A stretch of 42,294 nucleotides of DNA from Desulfobulbaceae bacterium (GTDB lineage Bacteria > Desulfobacterota > Desulfobulbia > Desulfobulbales > Desulfocapsaceae), in assembly GCA_009773475.1 (NCBI GenBank), contig WSXV01000018.1, positions 1-42,294 of the forward strand, written 5' to 3'. Position numbers and translations under genes: made by a program. Shown piece after piece: positions 35,093 through 42,294 of the stretch; positions within the stretch are counted from its first letter, which is position 1, and every line of letters begins with the position of its first letter. The notes beneath the pieces are model-generated. The model was not told the origin of the DNA and did no database searches. It saw nothing but the letters and a program-made list of their open reading frames with translations.

Positions 35093-35593
35093 ATGCCATC
35101 AACCACAGAAAATCTTTTAGACGCCTTTGCCGGTGAGAGTCAGGCCAACCAGAAATACCGCGCCTTTGCCAAAAAGGCGGAGAAAGAGGGGTTTGCCAAT
35201 ATCGCCAAGCTCTTTCGCACTACCGCTGAGGCCGAACGCATTCACGCCGAGGGGCATCTCAAGGCCCTGGACAAGATCAGTTCCACGGCTGAGAATCTGC
35301 AAGAGGCCATTGCCGGGGAGACCCATGAGTTTCAGGGTATGTATCCGCCCATGGTGACCCAGGCCGAGGAGGAAGGCCACAAGGCCAAGGTGATGTTCAA
35401 GTTTGCCGTCAAGGCCGAGGCGGTCCATGCCGCTCTGTACAGCAAGGCCTTAGAGGCTGTGCAGAAAGGGGTCGATCTGGATGTGGCCGAGTTCTACCTC
35501 TGCCCGGTCTGCGGGTATATCGAGTTTGGCGCGCCCCCTGAAAAATGCCCGATCTGCGGAGCGAAAAGCCATATCTTTGAACAGGTTGGCTGA
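35093..35593 (+). CDS. rbr: Rubrerythrin
   Basis: 166 residues. An N-terminal ferritin-like four-helix domain (about 1-130) has the diiron ligand segments AFAGESQANQKYRAFAKKAE and TTAEAERIHAEGH, and later AGETHEFQ and FAVKAEAVHAALY. The C-terminal rubredoxin-like domain has YLCPVCGYIEFGAPPEKCPI and CGAKSH, with the four iron-binding cysteines in CPVC and CPIC. It reduces hydrogen peroxide in anaerobes. AAAAGGAG precedes the ATG. A flavoprotein gene follows by 43 bp; it could supply electrons, although this is not shown. Confidence 0.95.
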   Translation: MPSTTENLLDAFAGESQANQKYRAFAKKAEKEGFANIAKLFRTTAEAERIHAEGHLKALDKISSTAENLQEAIAGETHEFQGMYPPMVTQAEEEGHKAKVMFKFAVKAEAVHAALYSKALEAVQKGVDLDVAEFYLCPVCGYIEFGAPPEKCPICGAKSHIFEQVG

Positions 35594-35636
35594 CGGGTAA
35601 GTCACGTATTCTTTCTGAAAGAGAGGTCTGTGAAAT

Positions 35637-37097
35637 ATGGCAACCTATGACTATGATCTGGCAATAATCGGCGGCGGTGCGGCGGGGTTGACCGTGGCCT
35701 CCGGAGCGGCGCAACTGGGGGCCAGAACCCTGCTTATTGAAAAGGAACCGGCCCTGGGCGGTGATTGCCTCCATTTTGGCTGTGTGCCGTCCAAGACCTT
35801 GATTCATTCTGCCAGGCTCTATCACAGCCTGAAGAGTTGTGCGGATTTCGGCCTGCCCGAGGTGGAGCAAAGGCCGGTGGATTTCAGCCGGATCGCGGAG
35901 CGCATCAGGTCGGTGATCGCAACCATCCAGGAGCATGACTCGGTGCAGCGCTTTTGTCGTCTGGGGGTGGATGTCCGGTTCGGCGCTCCCCGGTTCGTTG
36001 ATGAACATCAGATTGATCTGGATGGCAAGCGTATTTCTGCCAGATCCTGGGTCATTGCCACCGGCTCTTCTTCCACCCGGCCCCATGGGGCTGGCCTTTC
36101 CAATCTTTCCTATCTCACCAATAAAGAAATCTTTTCCCTGAATCACCTGCCCGCCTCGCTGGTTATCCTCGGGGCCGGACCCATTGCCATTGAGATGGCC
36201 CAGGCCTTCTGCCGTCTTGGTTCGCAGGTGACGGTGATCCAGCGTTCCAGTCAAATCCTGAGTAAAGAGGATCAGGACCTGGCCGATGCGGTGATGTCGG
36301 CTATGGAGGCGGAAGGGGTGCGTTTTTTGCTCAATGCCGTGGTGATTGGCGTCCGAAAAAAGGAAAATGGTCAGGAGCTGGTGGTGGCCACCGGGGCGGG
36401 CGAAGAAACCGTGTTGGCCGAGCAGGTCCTGGTGGCCCAGGGCCGCAGTCCCAACATTGAGGGACTGGGACTGACGGAAATCGGGGTAGCCCATACCGCC
36501 GCCGGGATTACAGTGGATAGCAGGATGCGTACCAATCATGGGCATATCTATGCCCCGGGCGACGTGAATGGTCGCTTTCAGTTTACCCATGCCGCCGGTC
36601 ATGAGGGTGGGGTGGTGGTTGCCAATGCCGTTTTCCGCCTGCCGCGCAAGGTCAATACCCGCTGGATGCCTTGGTGCACCTATTGCGACCCGGAGCTGGC
36701 CTCCATCGGTATGAACGAGAAGCGGGCCAAAGAGGCCGGGATCACCTACAGTGTGTGGACGGAAGAGTTTGCGGTCAACGACCGGGCCATAGCCCAAGGT
36801 GAGGGGCGGGGCAAGTTGAAACTGCTCCTTGATGGAAATGAAAATCCCCTCGGAGTGCAGATCCTGGGGCCTGTCGCGGGTGAGATTCTGGGGGAATGGG
36901 TGGCGGTGTTGAACAGCGGGATGAAGCTGTCCGCCCTGGCCGGGGCCATCCACCCCTATCCCACCTTGAGCGAGATCAACAAGCGGGTGGCGGGTTCCTA
37001 TCTCTCCCCCAAGATCTTTTCATCCACGGTGCGCAAAGGGCTAAAGCTGATCTTTCAGTTGAAGGGGGCAGTCGATAACCCCTGTTCGAGGATTTGA
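35637..37097 (+). CDS. FAD-dependent disulfide oxidoreductase (mercuric reductase/dihydrolipoamide dehydrogenase-like)
   Basis: 486 residues. FAD-binding AIIGGGAAGLTVASGAAQLG is at 10-29. The redox-active disulfide is CLHFGC (C44 and C49) in GGDCLHFGCVPSKT. The NAD(P)H fold shows LVILGAGPIAIEMAQAFCRL. The dimerisation domain has IHPYPTLSEINKRVAG, where lipoamide dehydrogenases have HAHPTLSE. There is no N-terminal heavy-metal domain, and the C terminus has a single cysteine (NPCSRI), so it is probably not a true mercuric reductase. The downstream kinase begins six bp after its stop. Confidence 0.9.
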   Translation: MATYDYDLAIIGGGAAGLTVASGAAQLGARTLLIEKEPALGGDCLHFGCVPSKTLIHSARLYHSLKSCADFGLPEVEQRPVDFSRIAERIRSVIATIQEHDSVQRFCRLGVDVRFGAPRFVDEHQIDLDGKRISARSWVIATGSSSTRPHGAGLSNLSYLTNKEIFSLNHLPASLVILGAGPIAIEMAQAFCRLGSQVTVIQRSSQILSKEDQDLADAVMSAMEAEGVRFLLNAVVIGVRKKENGQELVVATGAGEETVLAEQVLVAQGRSPNIEGLGLTEIGVAHTAAGITVDSRMRTNHGHIYAPGDVNGRFQFTHAAGHEGGVVVANAVFRLPRKVNTRWMPWCTYCDPELASIGMNEKRAKEAGITYSVWTEEFAVNDRAIAQGEGRGKLKLLLDGNENPLGVQILGPVAGEILGEWVAVLNSGMKLSALAGAIHPYPTLSEINKRVAGSYLSPKIFSSTVRKGLKLIFQLKGAVDNPCSRI

Positions 37098-37103
37098 CCA
37101 GGG

Positions 37104-38174
37104 GTGAAGGAGATTCTACGTCAATTCTGCCCCCATGCGTCCGGGGATGTTTCGGTTAGCATCCTGGGACAGGGGAATATCAACGATACCTGGCTGGTGC
37201 GCTCACCGGATCGTTCTTTTGTCCTGCAGCGGCTGAACAGCCAGGTCTTTCCCCATCCCCATCTCATTATGGCTAATCTGTCTACTTTTTCCCGCCATCT
37301 GCTGGAAAAGGGGGAGTCCTGCGGGCAGCGCTGGGAAAACAGCCGTCTCTTGTCGACCTGTTCGGGCGCTCCGTTTTATACCGACCACCAGGGCCATACC
37401 TGGCGGGCGATCAGCTATATTGACGGAACCATCACCCATCAGGCCATCAGCACATCGGCTCAGGCCCGGCAGGTCGGCTGGGCTCTGGGCCATTTCCATT
37501 ATCTGCTGGCGGATCTGCCGGCTGAAAAGCTCCATGACACCTTGCCCGGATTTCATGTTCTGCCCCGGTATCTGCAATCTTTTGATCAGGTCTTGGGGCA
37601 GGCGGCAACAAAGGGAGGTGTGGAGCTCCGTTTTTGCCTCGACTTTGTCGCGGCCAGACGGCTTGGGGCGGATCTTCTGGAGCGGGCCCGGCGGCAGGGA
37701 AAGATCACGGTGCAAGTGGTGCATGGTGATCCCAAGGCGGCTAATATTCTCTTTGACGCGGCCACGGATCTGGCGGTGAGCCTGATTGACCTTGATACTG
37801 TGGGGCCGGGGTTGCTGCTCTCTGATATCGGCGACTGTCTGCGTTCCTGTTGCAATGTCCAGGGCGAGGAGGTCAAGGATGTGTCAGCCGTGGAGTTTGA
37901 TCTGGGGATGTTTCGTGCCATCCTGGCCGGGTATTTCAGTGAGGCAGGCTCCCTGCTTTCAGCCCAAGAGCGCCAGCTCATCTTTCAGGCCGTGCGTTTG
38001 ATTGCCTTTGAGCTGGGGCTTCGTTTTCTGAGCGACTATCTGGCCGGCAACAACTATTTCAAGGTGTCCCATGCAGAGGAGAATCTGCACCGGGCCCTGG
38101 TTCAGTTTCATCTGGTCCAGAGCATTGAAAGGCAGCAAGGACAGATTGAAGGGATCATCAAGGAGCTTGCGTGA
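37104..38174 (+). CDS. APH-fold small-molecule kinase (phosphotransferase family)
   Basis: 356 residues, GTG start six bases after the upstream stop. The aminoglycoside-phosphotransferase fold is seen in VVHGDPKAANILFDAATDLA (catalytic HGD...N) near 212 and in SLIDLDTVGPGLLLSDIGDC, where IDLD stands for the metal-binding aspartate. The N-terminal lobe has FVLQRLNSQVFPHPHLIMAN. Homologues in this family phosphorylate hexosamines, choline or other small hydroxyl compounds. Proximity to KDO genes hints at a sugar, but the substrate is unknown. Confidence 0.85.
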   Translation: MKEILRQFCPHASGDVSVSILGQGNINDTWLVRSPDRSFVLQRLNSQVFPHPHLIMANLSTFSRHLLEKGESCGQRWENSRLLSTCSGAPFYTDHQGHTWRAISYIDGTITHQAISTSAQARQVGWALGHFHYLLADLPAEKLHDTLPGFHVLPRYLQSFDQVLGQAATKGGVELRFCLDFVAARRLGADLLERARRQGKITVQVVHGDPKAANILFDAATDLAVSLIDLDTVGPGLLLSDIGDCLRSCCNVQGEEVKDVSAVEFDLGMFRAILAGYFSEAGSLLSAQERQLIFQAVRLIAFELGLRFLSDYLAGNNYFKVSHAEENLHRALVQFHLVQSIERQQGQIEGIIKELA

Positions 38175-38509
38175 TGTCCCAAATGATGAATAAGAGACAA
38201 GAAGCCCTTCGGAATTTTTTCCCACAATTCCATGCAATCTCATCCTTTCCCACCCCTTTTTAGCCCACCATCTCGGGATCGACTATTCCAGTGCCCATCT
38301 GGCCTTAAGAGGCCGGGAATGAGGGCATCCTCGTCGGCTTTTCAGGCCGATTTTCTTGCCGGGTGGGTATGCCGGGGCCGCCATTCGCCATTCCAGGCAA
38401 GATTCCTGGAGTTATGTGAGGGGATAGTCCCGGAGCTGGTTTTTCCGGTACTACGTTCCAGGGAGTCGAGGCAGGGCCGCGACAGGGGCGGAAGCTGTCC
38501 TTTTTGGGG
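38175..38509. other. Gap between the kinase and kdsB
   Basis: 335 bp with no supported gene between convergent operons. A weak terminator candidate is TCGGC/GCCGA followed by TTTT (38334-38354); GGCCT/AGGCC (38303-38316) is another short stem. The rest is unassigned. Confidence 0.35.
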
Positions 38510-39256
38510 TCAGCCTTGAGGCTGCCGAAGCATCCGCTCGACCACGGCAATGTCTGCCGGGCGGTCAACGCCGTGGCACTTATGGGTGGTGATGACCACC
38601 TGGATGGGAATGTTGTTTTCCAGCAGGCGCAGTTGTTCGAGGCATTCCTTTTGTTCCAGCAGGCCCTTGTCGAGGCCGACAAATCGGGCCAGGGTTTTCA
38701 TCCGGAAGGCGTAGAGACCGATGTGGCCGAAATAGCCTTCTTCCTTGCCGTCACGGGGATAGGGGATGGGCAGGCGGGAGAAGTAGAGGGCCTGGTTGTC
38801 TTTGCCCATGACCACCTTGACCTGATCGGGATCCTGCGCCTCGGTGGCGGTTATCTGCCGGGCCAGGGTGGTGACCTGGACGTCTGGCGAGGAAAATGGG
38901 GCGATGAGCGCACTCAGCATCTCGGGGACAAGGGCCGGTTCGTCGCCCTGAATGTTGACCACCACCCCATCTTCGGGAATCGCCAGCAGACGGGCCGCCT
39001 CGAGGACCCGTTCACTGCCGCAGGTATGGTCAGGGCTGGTCATGAGCACGGGGATGGAAAGGGACTCGGCCTTGGTGAAAATCCGCTCATCATCGGTGGC
39101 GAGGATTACCTGCTGGAGTTGATGACATTGGCAGGCCCGGGTGTAGACATGCTCGATCATCGGTTTCCCAAGAATAAGCGCCAGGGGTTTTCCTTCAAAA
39201 CGGGACGAGGCATAGCGGGTGGGGATGATGCCGTAGCAGGGGGGGAGTTGGTTCAT
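38510..39256 (-). CDS. kdsB: 3-deoxy-manno-octulosonate cytidylyltransferase
   Basis: 248 residues. It makes CMP-KDO for lipopolysaccharide core assembly. IIPTRYASSRFEGKPLALIL at the N terminus is the nucleotide-binding signature, and VVNIQGDEPALVP holds the catalytic aspartate region; LPIPYPRDG and GHIGLYAFRM are also diagnostic. The ATG overlaps the stop of waaA by four bases, so the pair is translationally coupled, matching their linked roles in KDO use. Confidence 0.96.
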   Translation of the reverse strand: MNQLPPCYGIIPTRYASSRFEGKPLALILGKPMIEHVYTRACQCHQLQQVILATDDERIFTKAESLSIPVLMTSPDHTCGSERVLEAARLLAIPEDGVVVNIQGDEPALVPEMLSALIAPFSSPDVQVTTLARQITATEAQDPDQVKVVMGKDNQALYFSRLPIPYPRDGKEEGYFGHIGLYAFRMKTLARFVGLDKGLLEQKECLEQLRLLENNIPIQVVITTHKCHGVDRPADIAVVERMLRQPQG

Positions 39257-40560
39257 GGTGATGGTCTCGGTTCGTGGATTGATGGCGGTGAGGCGCTGAG
39301 AAGCTGGTTGATGATTGCACAGGTCTTGGCGGTTCCGCCGCGACGACTTTCGACATAGGCGAGAATTTCCTTTCGCGTCTGCTCGCGCCGGGGTGTTTCC
39401 GTGCTATGCACAAGCAGGATCTCTGCTGCTTCCTGCCAGTCTTTTGCCTGCAAGACTAATTTTTGATCGATGATTTCCTGACCGATCCATGAAAAATTGC
39501 CCCAGTGGGGGCCAATCACGGGCTTCAACCCACAGGTGAGTGGTTCAAGGAAATTTTGTCCCCCTAAAGGCGCCAGACTACCGCCGACAAAGGCAGCCCG
39601 GGCGAGTTCGTAGGCCCAGAGCATTTCACCCATGGTGTCCCAGAGGAGAATGCTGTGGGGGGCGACGGGCTCGGTGATTCGTGATCGTAAATACCATTCA
39701 TATCCAAGGTTCTCAAGGATTGTTTGCCATTTTTTGATTCGGTGCATGTGGCGGGGGAAGAGGGCGATGACGACCGGTTGGTTTTTCCCCTGGCTGCCAT
39801 CGAGGATGGTGCGGATCATTTTTGCAATGTCGTCCTCTTCCTGCTCTCTGATCGAGCCCAGGATGATCAGTCTGACGTCGGGTGGAAAGAGCCGGGCAAG
39901 GGGATTCTCTCGTTTTGTCGGGGACTCCTGCTTGTCGATGCGGTCAAATTTGATATTGGCCATGGTCTCCACTCCTTCCTCACCGAAGAGGGCGGCAAAA
40001 TGGGAGGCATAGTCGGGGGAGATGGCAAGAATCCTGTCCGGCCGCAGATATCGCCACAGTGCGGGCCAGATGCAATAGCGCTTCAAGCTGCGAGCGGTCA
40101 TCCTGCCGTTGGCGACCAGGATCTTCACATTGTGCCTTTTGCAGGCCTGCAGCAGCCCTGGCCAGAGTTCGCTTTCCAGCAATAGCATGAGCTTGGGGCC
40201 GACAGCGGTCAGGGCCTTTTCCGTGAGGGCCGGGTGGTCAAAGGGGAGGTAGGCGGTATGAATCACGAGCCGGCTGTTTTGCTGCATGGCTGCGCTTTTG
40301 CATTTTTCCAGGAGTTCCATTCCCTGACTGGTGTAGGTGGTGAGCAGGATCTGCAAAGGGGCCGGTGGGTCGAGCTTTTTCAGGAGTTCGGCGGCAAGGA
40401 ATGATTCGCCCACAGATGCCGCCTGGATCCAGAGCTCTGCCTTGGCGGGAAGTTTTTGCAGGGTGCGCTGGTCAAAGCCCTGCCGCAGTCTCTGATTGCG
40501 ACGAAGGAAGGGGATGGCGAGGCTCCAGAGCCATCCGTAGATCAGAAAAACGATGCGGAT
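39253..40560 (-). CDS. waaA: 3-deoxy-D-manno-octulosonic acid transferase (KDO transferase), irregular start
   Basis: Glycosyltransferase that adds KDO to lipid A at the inner membrane. Homology begins upstream of the GTG at 40413: in frame, bases 40414-40560 encode IRIVFLIYGWLWSLAIPFL, a long helix segment, and ELWIQAAS before VGESFLAAELLKKL, exactly as in the family. With this part the product is about 435 residues, the usual size. No ATG, GTG or TTG lies in frame between 40413 and a stop at about 40640; only CTG (40545) and ATC/ATT codons are available. KDO-binding and catalytic landmarks: LLLESELWPGLLQACKRHNV, ANGRMTARSLKRY, GSIREQEE, LFPRHMHRI, FVGGSLAPLGGQNFLEPL. It is coupled to kdsB. 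Confidence 0.88.
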   Translation of the reverse strand: MRIVFLIYGWLWSLAIPFLRRNQRLRQGFDQRTLQKLPAKAELWIQAASVGESFLAAELLKKLDPPAPLQILLTTYTSQGMELLEKCKSAAMQQNSRLVIHTAYLPFDHPALTEKALTAVGPKLMLLLESELWPGLLQACKRHNVKILVANGRMTARSLKRYCIWPALWRYLRPDRILAISPDYASHFAALFGEEGVETMANIKFDRIDKQESPTKRENPLARLFPPDVRLIILGSIREQEEDDIAKMIRTILDGSQGKNQPVVIALFPRHMHRIKKWQTILENLGYEWYLRSRITEPVAPHSILLWDTMGEMLWAYELARAAFVGGSLAPLGGQNFLEPLTCGLKPVIGPHWGNFSWIGQEIIDQKLVLQAKDWQEAAEILLVHSTETPRREQTRKEILAYVESRRGGTAKTCAIINQLLSASPPSIHEPRPSP

Positions 40561-40698
40561 GGAGAGCGGTTCTCTGGTGGTTGGCCGTGGCGGGTTGTGG
40601 GATGGTTGGCTGAAAATGGGCTGATCTCCGGATGAAAAAAGTCAGTGGACGCAAATGCTACATTGATCACTGGTCAGGCTACCCAATTCCAGCCGGTT

Positions 40699-42093
40699 TT
40701 ACAACTGCGGCGCGACAATGCGCATCATGTTTTCAGCTATGCGCCGCATCGTGCCCGGGGGTTTCATGGTATGGCGGGTGTCCTCCTGCAGTTTCAGCAT
40801 CCAGTTGTTCATCTCGGAGATGATCGACACCGAATAGGCGAAACTGACCACCTCGTAGTTCAGCAGCAGGCTGCGATTGTCAATATTGACCGAGCCCAGC
40901 ATGGCGCTGTCGTCATCAAAGAGGATGGCCTTGGCGTGGAGCATGCTCCCCTTATACAAGGCAACCTCCACCCCGGCGTCCATGAGTTCCCGCATATAAC
41001 TGCTGCGCACCAGATCGGCCAGGAGATGGTTGGATTCGTAGGGGGTAATCAGCCTGACATCGACACCCCGATGATGGGCAATGATCAGGGCCTCCTGTAA
41101 CGAGGTGACCGGAACAAAGTAGGGAGTGACAATCCAGATCCGTTTTCTGGCGCTGTAGATGGCGCAGAGCAGGGCCTCAAAGAGGGCGTCCCGGGCAATG
41201 TCGGGGCCGGACGGAACCACCTGGATATAGGCGTCACCAATTCCGGGGGGAACGATGTCCAGGGTGATGGGGATGGTGTATCCGGAGGCGTAGGCCCAGT
41301 CTGAGGCAAAGATCTCGAGGTAATGAAAGACCGCCGGCCCTTCAATGAGAAAGAGCAGGTCATGCCAGCGGAGCAGGTCCGGAGAGGGCCCCAGGTAGTC
41401 GTTGGAGAGATTCATGCCGCCGGTGAGAACAATGCGGCGGTCGAAAAGATAGATTTTACGATGATTGCGCAGATTGATATAATTTCGCAGCGGCATGTGC
41501 AGGATGGGCATGAAAAATGACACCGTGCCTCCGGCCTGACGAAGCTGGGTGAGGGGGCGCTGGAAGCAGTAGAGCAAAAATGAGCCCAATGAATCAATGA
41601 GCAGCCTGACCTTGACGCCTTCCTGCGCCTTTAGGGTCAGGGCCTGCAGGATGTCAGCGGTCACGGCGTCATTGTTGAACACATAGGTGCTGATAAAGAT
41701 GCTTTCCCGGGCGGTGCGGATCTGCTCCATGAGGGCGAGATAGGCCTCTGTGCCATCTGTGTACAGGGTAAAGCGGTTGCCCCGGGTGCCGCCCGGAATA
41801 CCGTTGGCACGGAGAACGCCGTCAATGGGGTTGGCCTTTTCAAGGGGCAGATCGGTCACCGAGCGCAGGCTGAACATGGATTTTGTTTTGGAGTTTACGC
41901 GTTTGCGTGAACCCAGGATGAAGTAAAGGGGCACGGCCAGATGGGGCAGCAGAATAATGGCCAGCATCCATGAGATCATGCTGGTGGGGCTGCGCCGCTG
42001 ATACATCATATGGAGCAGGGCGCTGACAAAAAAGACCTCGCCTATCACCAGAAAGACGTAGGAAAAGGTCATGCGGAGCCATTCTATATGCAT
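40699..42093 (-). CDS. cls: Cardiolipin synthase (phospholipase D family)
   Basis: 464 residues from the ATG at 42093; ATG 42072 is a second option, and the frame reaches farther out but without support. Two N-terminal helices (TFSYVFLVIGEVFFVSALLH, SMISWMLAIILLPHLAVPLY) anchor the protein in the inner membrane. The catalytic pair of HKD motifs is present: HRKIYLFD near residue 235 and HAKAILFDDD near 405, each followed by GG/GS and N. It joins two phosphatidylglycerols to cardiolipin. No Shine-Dalgarno is obvious. It stands alone with a 138 bp gap to waaA. Confidence 0.93.
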   Translation of the reverse strand: MHIEWLRMTFSYVFLVIGEVFFVSALLHMMYQRRSPTSMISWMLAIILLPHLAVPLYFILGSRKRVNSKTKSMFSLRSVTDLPLEKANPIDGVLRANGIPGGTRGNRFTLYTDGTEAYLALMEQIRTARESIFISTYVFNNDAVTADILQALTLKAQEGVKVRLLIDSLGSFLLYCFQRPLTQLRQAGGTVSFFMPILHMPLRNYINLRNHRKIYLFDRRIVLTGGMNLSNDYLGPSPDLLRWHDLLFLIEGPAVFHYLEIFASDWAYASGYTIPITLDIVPPGIGDAYIQVVPSGPDIARDALFEALLCAIYSARKRIWIVTPYFVPVTSLQEALIIAHHRGVDVRLITPYESNHLLADLVRSSYMRELMDAGVEVALYKGSMLHAKAILFDDDSAMLGSVNIDNRSLLLNYEVVSFAYSVSIISEMNNWMLKLQEDTRHTMKPPGTMRRIAENMMRIVAPQL

Positions 42094-42176
42094 GGATTGC
42101 AGGAAGTGGTGTGGATAAGAATAGAAAAAGACGAGGCAGCCCCGCCTGTGAATCTGTAATCTTTTACCACAGAATG

Positions 42177-42196
42177 AAAAAGGGGACAGATTTATT
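42177..42196 (+). repeat. Fourth GGGGACAGATTTATT-type repeat
   Basis: AAAAAGGGGACAGATTTATT, same orientation as the three near 33.8-34.0 kb, directly before the intron-like 5' end. Confidence 0.55.
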
Positions 42197-42294
42197 GTGC
42201 GGCCGGGCAAGGTCGTGTAATCAAGCGGGTGTGAATCCCGTCCCGGAAGGTTGGCCAACCACCGGGTAGCAAGTCCTTGGAGGCTGTATGGTAA
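42197..42294 (+). ncRNA. Possible 5' end of a group II intron (cut by window end)
   Basis: The stretch opens with GTGCG, the group II intron 5' consensus GUGYG. Two strong hairpins follow: CGGG-TGTGAAT-CCCG (42226-42240) and CCCGG-aa-GGTT-GGCC-AACC-a-CCGGG (42242-42266), then GTAGCAAGTCC. This layout resembles domain I of bacterial group II introns, but the reverse transcriptase gene and domains V-VI would lie beyond the window. Confidence 0.45.

Noticed and set aside
35409..36953. 514-codon open frame on - opposite the flavoprotein gene
   Set aside because: Antisense shadow of a high-GC gene: histidine/glycine/proline-rich and without motifs or ribosome site.
35637..37097. True mercuric reductase (merA)
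   Set aside because: No heavy-metal domain, no terminal vicinal cysteine pair and no mer neighbours.
38504..39358. 284-codon open frame on + opposite kdsB
   Set aside because: kdsB on - has all family motifs; the + frame is its shadow.
1..42294. CRISPR arrays and rRNA genes
   Set aside because: Looked for regularly spaced direct repeats and for conserved rRNA words; none seen.

Overview
The window suggests a Gram-negative bacterium of the Desulfobacterota, most likely Desulfobulbales (Desulfocapsaceae-like). It has lipopolysaccharide genes (kdsB, waaA), a Pal lipoprotein, a TolC/RND efflux system, a NifA-type enhancer-binding protein, a rubrerythrin, GatCA, and a DsrE/TusA/YedE-like sulfur cluster. 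That cluster resembles the YTD cluster reported as a marker of sulfur disproportionation. The lineage call is inferred from gene content and protein character; no search was run.

Layout. (1) 0.1-2.9 kb: nifA-like regulator, queH and rdgB, tightly packed on +. (2) 3.0-10.2 kb: dnaN, gyrB, gyrA and gpsA on -, very AT-rich toward dnaN, with no recF and no dnaA in view. (3) 10.2-13.4 kb: an AT-rich hairpin-bearing gap, then tusA, two DsrE-like genes and a 57-residue gene on -, divergent from a YedE-like permease on +. Sampled lines are C-rich on + to the left of this zone and G-rich to the right, even where genes run against the trend, so an origin of replication may lie here. (4) 13.5-20.0 kb: 5-formyl-THF cyclo-ligase, HDAC-like hydrolase, REC/HD-GYP protein, gatC, gatA, hisC and cmk on +. 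(5) 20.1-31.5 kb: pal (-), a DUF2721-like protein, a TolC/membrane-fusion/RND efflux set, rlmKL and glk; GC is much higher here.

(6) 31.5-35.0 kb is the accessory island. It starts with a deleted, frameshifted integron integrase on -. Three promoterless cassettes follow on +, each ending in an attC-like site: two secreted LprI-like proteins and one class III nucleotidyl-cyclase-like protein. Beyond the third attC lie a broken cassette start, a truncated second copy of the rubrerythrin 5' region, short GGGGACAGATTTATT-type repeats, an AbrB-antitoxin/RelE-like toxin pair, and a broken AAA ATPase gene. This looks like a decaying chromosomal integron followed by a scrap-yard of insertions.

(7) 35.1-42.3 kb: rubrerythrin, a flavoprotein disulfide reductase and an APH-fold kinase on +; then kdsB and waaA (no normal start codon for waaA) and cardiolipin synthase on -. 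The window ends inside what looks like the 5' end of a group II intron, placed directly after another copy of the GGGGACAGATTTATT repeat.
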